Shown piece by piece: positions 1 through 8,566 of a stretch of 64,000 bases of DNA. Both the position numbers and the translations under genes were made by a program. The DNA lies in contig NZ_CANNBM010000009.1 in NCBI RefSeq assembly GCF_947502895.1, positions 1 through 64,000 of the forward strand, written 5' to 3'. The first letter of the stretch is position 1; every line of letters starts with the position of its first letter. The notes below the pieces were generated by a model. That model worked only from the letters and a program-made list of their open reading frames with translations. It had not been told where the DNA came from and ran no database searches. The DNA comes from an uncultured Sulfitobacter sp. Its GTDB lineage: Bacteria > Pseudomonadota > Alphaproteobacteria > Rhodobacterales > Rhodobacteraceae.

Positions 1-803
1 TCTAAACATGCAAAATGCTCTAAACCCAAAAAATAACACCCCAAATATCCACCGTTAAAACTGTCACCAGCTCCGGTCGTGTCTACGACGGTATTGGCGC
101 GTTGATAGGTCTGTTTTACGGGTATTCCGAGGGAGATTGGCCCTGCGGCGCCTCGCTTTAACGCACCAGTCACTGAAAGGCGATTAAACCTTGCGATCAC
201 CTCGTCTGCTGTCTCGCCAAACAGGGCCATTTCGTCGTCAAGAGAAGGGAGTGCGATGTCTGCGCGTTGCCAAAATGCGGTTGTAATTTCGCGGGCGTGC
301 GCCTCGCTGTCCCACAAGCGTGGGCGATAGTTACTGTCGTAGATCACCGTTATGGAAGAGGCCTCAAGCCATGCCAGAAGCGATTTGCGGACTGCATGGG
401 GCAGGATTGCGAGCGATATGCCCGTTAAATAAACTGCGTCATAGCTCGAAAGAACGCTAAAATCGCCGTCATCAAACAACTGACGGGCAGCGGATGTGTT
501 GCGCCAATAGGTAAAGCTGCGCTCGCCATCCGGGCGGGTGGTAATAGCGTAAAGGCCAGGCGATGCACCGGGAACCGTACGAACGGCTGATGTGCCCACG
601 CCCTCCCGCGCGATAAAATCATTTATCCGAGCCGAAAATGGATCATCCCCGAGGCACGTTACGTAATCGACAGTCAGTGAGGGGGCCGTACGATGCAGGT
701 AAATTGCTGTGTTCAGCGTATCCCCTGCAACACCGACCTGCGCGGCATCATCTGTCATTGAAAGCTCGATCATGGCTTCCCCGATACATGCGATCCGTTT
801 CAT
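1..803 (-). CDS. kdgK: 2-keto-3-deoxygluconate kinase (PfkB family), C-terminus cut by window edge
   Basis: PfkB-family sugar kinase, most likely phosphorylating 2-keto-3-deoxygluconate to KDPG in the cytoplasm. The reading frame opens at an ATG (801-803) giving MKRIACIGEAMIEL, a typical KDG-kinase start, and stays open to base 1, so about 267 residues are visible. The PfkB signature DTTGAGDSFNGG, with the catalytic Asp, lies near residues 248-259, so only the C-terminal part is missing. The gene overlaps the upstream permease by 4 bp (ATGA), which marks it as the distal visible gene of the long minus-strand sugar-acid operon. A UxaA-type dehydratase in the same operon would supply KDG, which supports the assignment. 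Another 2-keto-sugar-acid kinase is the main alternative. Confidence 0.82.
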   Translation of the reverse strand, partial: MKRIACIGEAMIELSMTDDAAQVGVAGDTLNTAIYLHRTAPSLTVDYVTCLGDDPFSARINDFIAREGVGTSAVRTVPGASPGLYAITTRPDGERSFTYWRNTSAARQLFDDGDFSVLSSYDAVYLTGISLAILPHAVRKSLLAWLEASSITVIYDSNYRPRLWDSEAHAREITTAFWQRADIALPSLDDEMALFGETADEVIARFNRLSVTGALKRGAAGPISLGIPVKQTYQRANTVVDTTGAGDSFNGGYLGCYFLGLEHFACL

Positions 804-1681
804 TTCTGTTCTCGCTTCCAAATAATCAGACCTGCACCCATGATCACAATTGCGCCCATGATGGTGGCGCTGTCAGGTATTGTTCCGAACAGCAAATAAC
901 CCCAGATCGCTACGTAAATCAGGAAGGAGTAGGTGAAGGGCATCAATTGATTTGCGGTGCCAAAGCGGTGCGCATTCGTAAGCAGCTGGTGTCCTGCCCA
1001 GCCCATCACGCCAAGACCTATCAGCACGATCATGGCCCATGTGGTTTCAGGCTGCACCCAGCTCCATATCGCAAAAGGTAAAAGTATGAGTGTCCCGACC
1101 ATCCCCATGTAGAACTGCATCGTATCTACGGCGACAATGCCTGACAGTTTGCGCGTCATAATTGAATAAAGTGCGAGGGCTGTCGCGTTGTAGATGATGA
1201 GCAGCATGGCGGGGTGAAACGCCGTGCCGAAGGGCCGCACAACGATCAATACGCCAATGAAACCTAACAAGATCGCTCCCCAGCGCCATGGGCCAACTCG
1301 TTCGCGCAAAACCGAGATCGACAAGAAGCAGACGATTACAGGGCTGGAAAACATGATCGCCGAAACCACCGTCAGCGGCAGGAATTGCAACGCATAGAAA
1401 TTGGAGAGCGTGGCCGAGACAAGAAGCAATGCGCGGCTGAAGACCTGCCAAAGATGATCTGTCTTGAACCGCTCCGCCTCTATTCCGCCTTTGGCGATGA
1501 CGGCGATAGAAATAATGAAGTGGCTGGCGTAGCGCATGAACGCGAGTTGGAAGGCGGGTATACCTGCCACCGCCAGCCACTTTGCCCCAGTGTCCACCAC
1601 GGAAAAGAACAGCCATGCGGCGAGCATCATCAAGATGCCCAACCGTGGCAGATCAGCGTTGGACCCTGCGGTGACGGCCAT
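800..1681 (-). CDS. EamA/DMT-superfamily permease
   Basis: Integral inner-membrane protein of 293 residues with about ten hydrophobic helices and the internal duplication typical of two EamA domains. Residues ~15-35 (LMMLAAWLFFSVVDTGAKWL) form the first helix of the first repeat; the second repeat starts near residue 150. Families of this kind export or import metabolites, but the sequence does not show the substrate. It sits between a 3-HIBADH-family reductase (3-bp gap) and the KDG kinase (4-bp overlap), so it is co-transcribed with sugar-acid catabolism genes. It could be a second uptake route or a relief exporter for an acid intermediate. Confidence 0.8.
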   Translation of the reverse strand: MAVTAGSNADLPRLGILMMLAAWLFFSVVDTGAKWLAVAGIPAFQLAFMRYASHFIISIAVIAKGGIEAERFKTDHLWQVFSRALLLVSATLSNFYALQFLPLTVVSAIMFSSPVIVCFLSISVLRERVGPWRWGAILLGFIGVLIVVRPFGTAFHPAMLLIIYNATALALYSIMTRKLSGIVAVDTMQFYMGMVGTLILLPFAIWSWVQPETTWAMIVLIGLGVMGWAGHQLLTNAHRFGTANQLMPFTYSFLIYVAIWGYLLFGTIPDSATIMGAIVIMGAGLIIWKREQK

Positions 1682-1684
1682 AGA

Positions 1685-2572
1685 TCAGCCTTTGAACTTT
1701 TTAGCGTAGAAGTCGACCATCTGACTGACCATATCGTCGGCCTGGCCGCTGTCGCGTGCAGCTTCCAGCGCGCCAAGCGGTGCTTTGACCATGATGCTTT
1801 CGGTGCCGGCATCACGGGCCATGCGGTCATAATAGCCCAGATCTTTGGCTGCGTTTTTGATTGCAAAGGCCAGCATCGATGGATCGCCGTCCACACCGTA
1901 GGCTTTGACGAAATCCATCATGCCTGAATGCAGTGGCCCTGCTGCCATGACGTTATAAAGCTCTTGGCGGTCAACACCCGCACCGTCTGCCATGGCAAAG
2001 GCCTCGGCCATTGCATTTGCGACGGTCATGCCGAAGAAGTTGTTGATCAGTTTGATGGTATGGCCTGATCCGACGTCGCCCAGATGAAAGACGTTCTCGC
2101 CCAGATCCTTCAGAACAGGCTCTACCGCGTCAAAGGCCGCCTTGTCGCCTGAGGCCATGATATTGAGCAGCCCGTCTGCGGCGTGTGAGGGGGTGCGCCC
2201 CAAGGGGGCGTCCAGAAAGCTACCACCAGCCTCGGCGACTTCGGCCGCCAGTGCGCGGCTGCTGGCGGGCAGGGACGTGCCGAAATCAACGACAGTTGCC
2301 CCTTTGCGCAGACCTGCGATCACGCCGTCAGCACCGCGCATCCTGCTTTCGACATGGTCCGAGGTCCCCATACACAGCATCACGATGTCGCTGGCCTCGG
2401 CCACGGCTTTTGCATTTGTGGCCTCTTTTGCGCCGCGTTCTATGGCAGCGTCCAGATAGGTGCGGTCGCGGTTGCCCAGAACGGTCAGGTCATAGCCGAG
2501 GTCCTGCAACCTGCCCGCCATAGCGCCGCCCATTAGGCCGAGGCCAATAAATCCGATGGTTGGTTTACTCAT
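1685..2572 (-). CDS. 3-hydroxyisobutyrate-dehydrogenase-family NAD(P) oxidoreductase with a GRT substrate loop
   Basis: A 295-residue beta-hydroxyacid dehydrogenase: Rossmann motif GLGLMGGAM (residues 10-18) and catalytic Lys174 in HTIKLINNFF. Relatives reduce short aldehyde acids such as tartronate semialdehyde or oxidise 3-hydroxy acids. The substrate loop is unusual: where most members read DAPVSGG this one reads DAPLGRTPSHA (residues 121-131). GRT in that place is what I recall from sulfolactaldehyde reductase (YihU), in which the Arg helps bind the sulfonate. The gene is inside a sugar-acid operon, so a carboxylate or other acidic head group is also plausible. GarR-like tartronate semialdehyde reductase is therefore not a safe name. 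Confidence 0.78.
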   Translation of the reverse strand: MSKPTIGFIGLGLMGGAMAGRLQDLGYDLTVLGNRDRTYLDAAIERGAKEATNAKAVAEASDIVMLCMGTSDHVESRMRGADGVIAGLRKGATVVDFGTSLPASSRALAAEVAEAGGSFLDAPLGRTPSHAADGLLNIMASGDKAAFDAVEPVLKDLGENVFHLGDVGSGHTIKLINNFFGMTVANAMAEAFAMADGAGVDRQELYNVMAAGPLHSGMMDFVKAYGVDGDPSMLAFAIKNAAKDLGYYDRMARDAGTESIMVKAPLGALEAARDSGQADDMVSQMVDFYAKKFKG

Positions 2573-2604
2573 GTGCTGTCCTTTCGAGGAATAGTTGTGC
2601 GTGA

Positions 2605-3612
2605 TTAAGCATATTGTGCGGCCTTGCCCACGCTATTCGGGGTAAGTTGTGTTTCGATCTGTTGTGCGATTGCCAGCGTGCGCGTTGCATCGGCCACGTC
2701 GATCAGCGGGCTTGCCCCGTCCATCACGCTGATAAAGTGGTCAAGCTGCGCGGCTAGGGGTGTTTGGGTGTTTGTATGGGCCGCAAAGGGGCGGACCTGC
2801 GCAGGGCTTCCCCAGTCTGTTCCGTGCCAGAGGGTCAGGGACGGGAAGCTGACCGCACCCTTTGTTCCCGTGATCCACATCATGTCTTGCTGTGTTGTGC
2901 CGATGTTCGGGTTTTCGCCCGTTCCCGCCTCAAACCCCCAAGGAGAAGGGGCATTGTCGGCAAAGCTGATGGTTCCTGTGGCACCATTCTCGAACGCGAG
3001 GGCCACTGCGCCGCTCTCGATCCTGTCGGTGCCGCGCAGCGACGCGCCACGCAGGGCCGCTGTTTGGGCAATCTCACCGATGCAAAAGCGCATGAGGTCA
3101 ATGTCATGCACAAGGTTGATCATCACAGGGCTGCCGCCAGCCGTGCGCCAGTTGCCCTGAAAATACGGATCGGGTTTGCGCACAGCCCAGATCAGCGAAA
3201 CAGTGACCACATCGCCAATCAAGCCATCGGACAGTGCTGATTTCAGTTGTTGAACGGGTGCGTGATACCGTCGGTGATGCCCGACGAGCGAACGCACGGA
3301 TGCGGTTTGCAACGCAGCCTCTAGCTGCCGGGCGTCTTGCAGGGTGCCTGCCACGGGTTTTTCGATGAGCATGTGCCAGCCGCGCGCGGCAGCTTGGATG
3401 CCGTGGGGGGCGTGCAAGTGGGTCGGGGTAGCGATGATAACGCCGTCCACTGCGCCATCAACCGCATCCATCGAGGTAAAGCGTTTCGCATCTGTCTGGA
3501 TCGTCATATCGGGATCGGCAAGGCCGACCAGCGTACAGCCGCTGTGGGCCTGCACTGCCTCGATATGGCGGATGCCGATCAGCCCGCCGCCGACAACCAG
3601 TATGCGTTTCAC
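2605..3612 (-). CDS. Gfo/Idh/MocA-family NAD(P)-dependent dehydrogenase
   Basis: About 335 residues with an N-terminal Rossmann fold (VKRILVVGGGLIGIRH), the family EKP motif (IEKPVAGTL, catalytic Lys) and a C-terminal alpha/beta substrate domain. Such enzymes oxidise or reduce sugars, inositols and sugar acids. I chose the GTG at 3610-3612 because it overlaps the stop of the upstream dehydratase as GTGA and places the dinucleotide-binding strand right at the start. A longer reading from an ATG at 3633 adds seven non-homologous residues. Its substrate is probably an onate or uronate feeding the dehydratase next to it, but it cannot be named from sequence. Confidence 0.83.
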   Translation of the reverse strand: MKRILVVGGGLIGIRHIEAVQAHSGCTLVGLADPDMTIQTDAKRFTSMDAVDGAVDGVIIATPTHLHAPHGIQAAARGWHMLIEKPVAGTLQDARQLEAALQTASVRSLVGHHRRYHAPVQQLKSALSDGLIGDVVTVSLIWAVRKPDPYFQGNWRTAGGSPVMINLVHDIDLMRFCIGEIAQTAALRGASLRGTDRIESGAVALAFENGATGTISFADNAPSPWGFEAGTGENPNIGTTQQDMMWITGTKGAVSFPSLTLWHGTDWGSPAQVRPFAAHTNTQTPLAAQLDHFISVMDGASPLIDVADATRTLAIAQQIETQLTPNSVGKAAQYA

Positions 3613-5111
3613 ATCACAGCTCCAATTTGCCATGGGACGAATTCATAATCGCCCAAGCCTTGCGCCTCGGATTTGGTCGCCTCGCCCGAGGCCACGCGCA
3701 GGAACATGTCGTAAATCTCGCGGCCTTTGTCCTCGACGCTGACGCCTCTGGACAGGATTTCGCCTGCGTCTATGTCCATGTCCTCGACCATGCGGCGCGC
3801 CATTTCGGTGTTGGTGGCGATTTTGACTGTTGGCGCTGGTTTGGAGCCGAAAGCAGAGCCGCGTCCTGTGGTAAAGCAGACCAGATTGCAACCGCCTGCA
3901 ATTTGCCCTGTCACAGAGGCAGGATCATAGCCGGGGCTGTCCATAAAGGTGAAACCCTTGGCTGTCACAGGCTCGGCGTATTTGTAGACCCCTGTAAGCG
4001 GCGATGTACCGCCTTTGGCGGCGGCGCCCAGTGATTTCTCTAATATCGTTGTCAGCCCGCCCTTTTTGTTGCCGGGGGAGGGGTTGTTATCCATGGAGCC
4101 GTTGTTGCGGGCGGTGTAGTCCTCCCACCATTTGATGAGGCCGATCAGTTTGTCGCCTGTTGCGCGATCCACGGCGCGGCGGGTCAGAAGGTGTTCGGCG
4201 CCGTAGATTTCGGGTGTCTCGGCCAGTACGCCAGTTGCGCCTTGGGCGGTCAGCAAATCGCAGGCGTATCCCAACGCGGGGTTTGCCGTCACGCCCGACC
4301 ACGCGTCAGAGCCACCGCACTGTAGGGCGACCATCAGCTCGGACACAGGACAGGGCGTGCGCACGGCCTGATTGGCGATGGGCAGCATCGCGGTAATTTT
4401 GTCGATGCCCAGCTCAACCGTGCGGCGCAGCCCTGCGACGTTCTGGATGTTCATCGTCTGGAAGGTGGGGCTTTGTTTCAGACCGTAGGCCTCGAGCAGC
4501 CAGTCGATTTGATTCATTTCACAGCCCAAGCCCACCATGAGAACGCCTGCGTGGTTGGGGTGTTTTGCATAGCCCCACATAACACGTTGCAGCGCCTCGA
4601 ACCCGTCCCCTGAATCCGCCATGCCGCAGCCTGTGCCGTGCACAAAGGCGGCGACCCCGTCCACGTTGGGATAGCCTGCCAGCACAGCAGGGGTGAAGTG
4701 ATCGGCAATCATGCGCGCGGCTGTGGCCGAGCAGTTAACGGAGGTGACAATCGCAATGTAATTGCGCGTACCGACACGGCCGTTTTCGCGGCGGTAGCCC
4801 ATAAATGTGTCTTGGGTTGTGGCAGGTGTGACTGGCCGCAAATCTGTAGAGAACTCATATGCCGTGTCGATGTTGCGAAATTCGGTATTGTGGGTGTGCA
4901 CATGATCGCCCGCCGCAATGTCGCAGGAGGCATAGCCGATCAGTTGGGCATATTTGCGGACAGGATCGCCTTTGCGCATGGGCGCTGTTGCGATCTTGTG
5001 ACCGGAGGGGATCAGCGCGGTTGTGTGCGTGTCCTCAATGGCGACACCAACGTCCAGCGCGCGCGTAGCTGTGACGACCGTATCCGCGCGATCAAGCCGT
5101 ACAAAATCCAT
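3609..5111 (-). CDS. uxaA: UxaA-family sugar-acid dehydratase (altronate/galactarate dehydratase type)
   Basis: Full-length (500 residues) UxaA/GarD-type dehydratase with an N-terminal SAF domain (~1-95) and the large C-terminal altronate dehydratase domain. Family hallmarks are clear: HGTGCGMADSGDGFEAL, VGLGCEMNQ, QCGGSDAWSGVTANPALGYA, NPSPGNKKGG and FTTGRGSAFGSK. Members use a metal centre to dehydrate D-altronate to KDG or galactarate to 5-keto-4-deoxyglucarate. With a KDG kinase in the same operon, the altronate-type reaction is favoured. The start is the ATG at 5109-5111 with a GAAAGAG ribosome site. A 42-residue upstream extension overlaps the preceding gene and is rejected. The exact substrate is inferred. 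Confidence 0.82.
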   Translation of the reverse strand: MDFVRLDRADTVVTATRALDVGVAIEDTHTTALIPSGHKIATAPMRKGDPVRKYAQLIGYASCDIAAGDHVHTHNTEFRNIDTAYEFSTDLRPVTPATTQDTFMGYRRENGRVGTRNYIAIVTSVNCSATAARMIADHFTPAVLAGYPNVDGVAAFVHGTGCGMADSGDGFEALQRVMWGYAKHPNHAGVLMVGLGCEMNQIDWLLEAYGLKQSPTFQTMNIQNVAGLRRTVELGIDKITAMLPIANQAVRTPCPVSELMVALQCGGSDAWSGVTANPALGYACDLLTAQGATGVLAETPEIYGAEHLLTRRAVDRATGDKLIGLIKWWEDYTARNNGSMDNNPSPGNKKGGLTTILEKSLGAAAKGGTSPLTGVYKYAEPVTAKGFTFMDSPGYDPASVTGQIAGGCNLVCFTTGRGSAFGSKPAPTVKIATNTEMARRMVEDMDIDAGEILSRGVSVEDKGREIYDMFLRVASGEATKSEAQGLGDYEFVPWQIGAVM

Positions 5112-5136
5112 AGGGTACTCTTTCGGGTAGGGGACT

Positions 5137-6090
5137 TCAGGCGCAATAGGGCGCGTCGGAAGACCATCGGTGAATGTCGATATGTGGTGTCTTGGACAGG
5201 CGGGCGCGGGCCTCTTCCCACTGGGCTTTGCAGGCACGCCAATCGCGAAGCTCGTTTGCGGGGTTGGCGCGGGAGCGGGCGATGAATTCGGGGAAATGCT
5301 TGCGGCCTGTGGATTGGCCCGTGACGTTAAAGCGGATGTCGAAGGACCAGCGGAACCTGTCGGTTACGTTGGTTAGGGATGCGTGCGGGGTCAGTGGGTG
5401 GAACAGCACAGCGCCCCCTGCTTTGACGGGCAGTGGCAGTGCGTTTTCAGGCTCAAGAAAACCGTCTGCAATACCTGTTTGAGTGCGCGCGCAATGGGGC
5501 AGCATTTGCTGGTTTGCTGATTGCGGCTGTACCTGCAAGCACCCGTTCTGGACGGTCGCATCGTTCATGGCGATCCAGACGGTGACCATATCGGTGCTGT
5601 CTGCATCCTCCAGCGCCACAGCGCGGTCCTGATGCCAGTCGGTTGCGGTAATATGGGCGCGGATTTCATCCTCGGCCAGTGCGGTCGAGGGCGGCTTCAG
5701 GCGCACATGCTGGATGGGGTTGCTGGTCAGCTCTGGCCCGATCAACTGCTCGACCACGTCCAGCAGCGGCGCGGCGGTGAGCATGTCAAACACCGCAGGG
5801 CCGATGTGGAAAGGTGTATCCGCGCTGATCCTGTCGCCGGGAAGGGAGATATCCAGCGGCTGGAAATAGTCGCAGCCCGCGTTGTATCCCGTGAGCAACT
5901 TGCCCCAGAAATCAAGCTCGGACGGTGGGATGCTGACGCGGCCAGCGGCAAACCAGCCGTCATAAAGCTGGTCCAGCACCTGTGCATATTCATCCCTGAC
6001 CCGTGTGAGGATATCAGTGGGAATGACATCAGGCACCACAAGATAGCCGTCCGTTTCGAACTGTTTGATCTGGTCGGGCGACAACATCAT
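5137..6090 (-). CDS. Phytanoyl-CoA dioxygenase (PhyH) family Fe(II)/2-oxoglutarate oxygenase
   Basis: A 317-residue PhyH-family oxygenase. The iron-binding facial triad is visible as WHQD (H-x-D) with a distal His in the LTPHASLT segment, and a downstream Arg (DRFRWSF) suits the 2-oxoglutarate carboxylate. The start is ATG 6088-6090, overlapping the stop of the TRAP large subunit as ATGATG. A longer frame reading back into the transporter gene is an overlap artefact. The position between transporter and dehydratase suggests it hydroxylates or demethylates an imported sugar-acid derivative. Family members act on very different small molecules, so the substrate is unknown. Confidence 0.8.
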   Translation of the reverse strand: MMLSPDQIKQFETDGYLVVPDVIPTDILTRVRDEYAQVLDQLYDGWFAAGRVSIPPSELDFWGKLLTGYNAGCDYFQPLDISLPGDRISADTPFHIGPAVFDMLTAAPLLDVVEQLIGPELTSNPIQHVRLKPPSTALAEDEIRAHITATDWHQDRAVALEDADSTDMVTVWIAMNDATVQNGCLQVQPQSANQQMLPHCARTQTGIADGFLEPENALPLPVKAGGAVLFHPLTPHASLTNVTDRFRWSFDIRFNVTGQSTGRKHFPEFIARSRANPANELRDWRACKAQWEEARARLSKTPHIDIHRWSSDAPYCA

Positions 6091-7709
6091 AGCAGCAGCG
6101 CAATGATGTTCGGCCAGATCAGCAGCACTGACAGGGCGATCAGCTGGATGCCGATAAAGGGCAGGAAGCCTTTGAAGATATCGGTCAGGCTGATGTGGGG
6201 TGGTGCCACTGATTTCAGATAAAAGGCCGCAGGTCCAAAGGGCGGCGACAGAAAGCTGACCTGCATGTTCATACAGAATACAACGCCGAACCAGATGGCC
6301 ACATGGCTTGGCTCCAGCTGGCCGATAAAGCCGATCTCTTCGATAGGAAGGCGCAGCACGATGGGCAAAAAGACAGGGATGATCAGCAGGACGATCCCGA
6401 CCCAATCCATGAACGCGCCCATGAACAGAAGGATCAGCATCATGGTCAGGATCACGGCCATTGTTGGCAGGTCCTTCCCCACAATCAGGTCGGCCACATA
6501 TTGCGGACCACCTGCGATGGTGTAGGCCCCCGCCAACGATGCCGCACCGATGGTCACCCAGATGATTGTACCGGTTGAGCGCAGCGTGCGCATCAGGCTT
6601 TCCCAGACCAATGCAAATGATCCTTCACCGCGCAGGATTGCGATAATCAGAACCGCGGCAGCCCCCATGCCTGCGGCCTCGGTGATGCCTGTGATGCCGC
6701 CATAGATCGACCCCATGACAACACCGATCACCACAATAGGTGCGACAAGGCCTTTGCCCATGTCCCAACCAATCTTGGCGCGTTCCTTGCCAAAGACAAA
6801 GTAGATCAACAGCAGTGCGACGATGACGATGCCTGCAAGCCACGGCATATGCGCCGCTGTGCCAAGGCGCGCCGGATCACCGTCGCTGGCAGCGTTGGAG
6901 CCTGACAACTCAAAAAACGCGGCGCGGGCAAAGAGGAAGGTGCAAAAGCCTGCTGTCACAATGGACAGAAACGCAAGGAACAGCAGCCGCTTTTCACCGC
7001 GCGGCGGATCGTTGGGGTCTTCGGGCGGCAGGGGCGCGTCTTCGGGGCGCAGGCTGGTGCGGATGATGATGTAGATAATAAACATCGACGCCAGCATGAA
7101 TCCCGGAATAAACGAAGCGGTGAACAGAGCCTTGATCGAGGTTTCGGTGATCAGGCCATAGATGATCAGCACGATAGAAGGCGGGATCATCGTGCCGAGC
7201 GAGCCTGACGCACAGATCACACCAATCGCAAGGTTCTGGTTATAGCCAAGCCGCAGCATCTGCGGCAGGGCGATAAGGCCCAGAAGGACGACTTCACCGC
7301 CAATGATACCCGACATCGCCGCCATAATCACCGCCATGATGGATGTCACAATGGCAATGCCGCCGCGGGTGCGTGACAGCCAAACATTGAGCGACGAATA
7401 CATGTCTTTTGCGATGCCCGACCGTTCCAGCAGGGAGGCCATGAAGATGAACAACGGGATTGATATGAGGACATAGTCCGTTAAGAGCCCGTATATCTTT
7501 TGCGCAAGAATATAGAGCGGCCCTGTGCCGGGCCTGCCTGTCAGGATTCCATCCCCGAAGGTGAAGGGGTTGGCCAGCAGCGTCGGCTCGAACTTCATCA
7601 CCAGTACGAGAACGGCCAGAGAGGCAGAGGCGAAGCCGAGCGGCATCCCGATGGCAAGAAGCGCGATCAGCGCCAGCATCAGGACCAGCGAGATTGTTCC
7701 AATATCCAT
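6087..7709 (-). CDS. dctM: TRAP transporter large membrane subunit (DctM/FcbT3 type)
   Basis: A 540-residue polytopic inner-membrane protein carrying the TRAP large-subunit signatures: an N-terminal helix MDIGTISLVLMLALIALLAIGMPLG-like segment, the MAAMSGIIGGEVVLLGLIALP region and the MIPPSIVLIIYG motif. It is longer than the ~430-residue DctM class and has an insertion around residues 225-320, which fits the FcbT3/TakM branch of TRAP carriers for 2-oxo acids, mannitol-type or aromatic acids. It is the Na+-coupled translocation channel. It overlaps DctQ by one base (TGATG) and the PhyH gene by 4 bp, so translation is probably coupled. Confidence 0.92.
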   Translation of the reverse strand: MDIGTISLVLMLALIALLAIGMPLGFASASLAVLVLVMKFEPTLLANPFTFGDGILTGRPGTGPLYILAQKIYGLLTDYVLISIPLFIFMASLLERSGIAKDMYSSLNVWLSRTRGGIAIVTSIMAVIMAAMSGIIGGEVVLLGLIALPQMLRLGYNQNLAIGVICASGSLGTMIPPSIVLIIYGLITETSIKALFTASFIPGFMLASMFIIYIIIRTSLRPEDAPLPPEDPNDPPRGEKRLLFLAFLSIVTAGFCTFLFARAAFFELSGSNAASDGDPARLGTAAHMPWLAGIVIVALLLIYFVFGKERAKIGWDMGKGLVAPIVVIGVVMGSIYGGITGITEAAGMGAAAVLIIAILRGEGSFALVWESLMRTLRSTGTIIWVTIGAASLAGAYTIAGGPQYVADLIVGKDLPTMAVILTMMLILLFMGAFMDWVGIVLLIIPVFLPIVLRLPIEEIGFIGQLEPSHVAIWFGVVFCMNMQVSFLSPPFGPAAFYLKSVAPPHISLTDIFKGFLPFIGIQLIALSVLLIWPNIIALLL

Positions 7710-8551
7710 CAGTCTTGCCCTACCGCACGTTTCAACATTTCAATCTCTTCCTGATCGGGTTCATCCGTATGGATTTCTGGCTCTTTGTTCCAATCCGCGA
7801 TCAGGTTCAGGACCGCTTGTATCGCCACGAGGCTGATCATGATCAGCACCATGGGTTGAAGCGTGGCTGGGATCGGCGGATTGAAGGCCGAGCCATAAAG
7901 CTCCCATTTGTAGAGCTTGTTCACAAAAACCTGTTTGTAGCTGCCATAGACCAGCGCAAAGGCGAAGATCACGATCAGCAGGCACGAGAAGGTGTCAAAG
8001 ACCCGCTGCAACCACCGCGGCACCATATCGTAGATCAGGAAAATGCGGATATGGCAGCGTTGCTGCATGGCATAAAACCCTGATGTCAGGAACACAAAGC
8101 TGGCAAACCACAGGGTCATCTCGTTTGCCCACTCGGTCGGGCGCTCAAGAATATAACGCATAAAGACCTCGTACAGCATGACGATGGTCATCACGGCGAT
8201 CATCATCATTGTCACACGGCCGATGAACAAGGCGATGCGGTCAACAGTGCTGGCCCCGTCATATTCCATCGCTGCGGGCTGTACGCTGCGCGCACCAAAA
8301 AAAGCCAGCACAGGCGACAGGATCAGCGCGGCCATGTCCAGAAAATCAATATGCCCGCCAAAGATGCCCGCCATGTTTGGCGTTACATCGGCGCGCAGAT
8401 AGATCGCTTCGACCTGACCGCGCAGGGATTCTGATGTATAGGGAATCCAGTCGAGCATGAAGGCTGGCAAATGCCAGATCAGCCAGCTCATCGTGCCGAC
8501 AAAGGCCATGGGAATCACCCACTCAACAATCCCGCCCGAATTTTGTCGCAT
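7709..8551 (-). CDS. dctQ: TRAP transporter small membrane subunit (DctQ/FcbT2 type)
   Basis: A 280-residue membrane protein. The C-terminal two thirds hold the four-helix DctQ core, including RYILERPTEWANEMTLWFASF (the tryptophan-rich element of small subunits). About 100 extra N-terminal residues include one more hydrophobic segment, as in the long FcbT2-type small subunits that pair with 500+ residue large subunits. It scaffolds the large subunit next door. It lies 15 bp downstream of the cycloisomerase-like gene and overlaps dctM by one base. Confidence 0.88.
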   Translation of the reverse strand: MRQNSGGIVEWVIPMAFVGTMSWLIWHLPAFMLDWIPYTSESLRGQVEAIYLRADVTPNMAGIFGGHIDFLDMAALILSPVLAFFGARSVQPAAMEYDGASTVDRIALFIGRVTMMMIAVMTIVMLYEVFMRYILERPTEWANEMTLWFASFVFLTSGFYAMQQRCHIRIFLIYDMVPRWLQRVFDTFSCLLIVIFAFALVYGSYKQVFVNKLYKWELYGSAFNPPIPATLQPMVLIMISLVAIQAVLNLIADWNKEPEIHTDEPDQEEIEMLKRAVGQD

Positions 8552-8566
8552 CCGTTTTCCTCTCGC

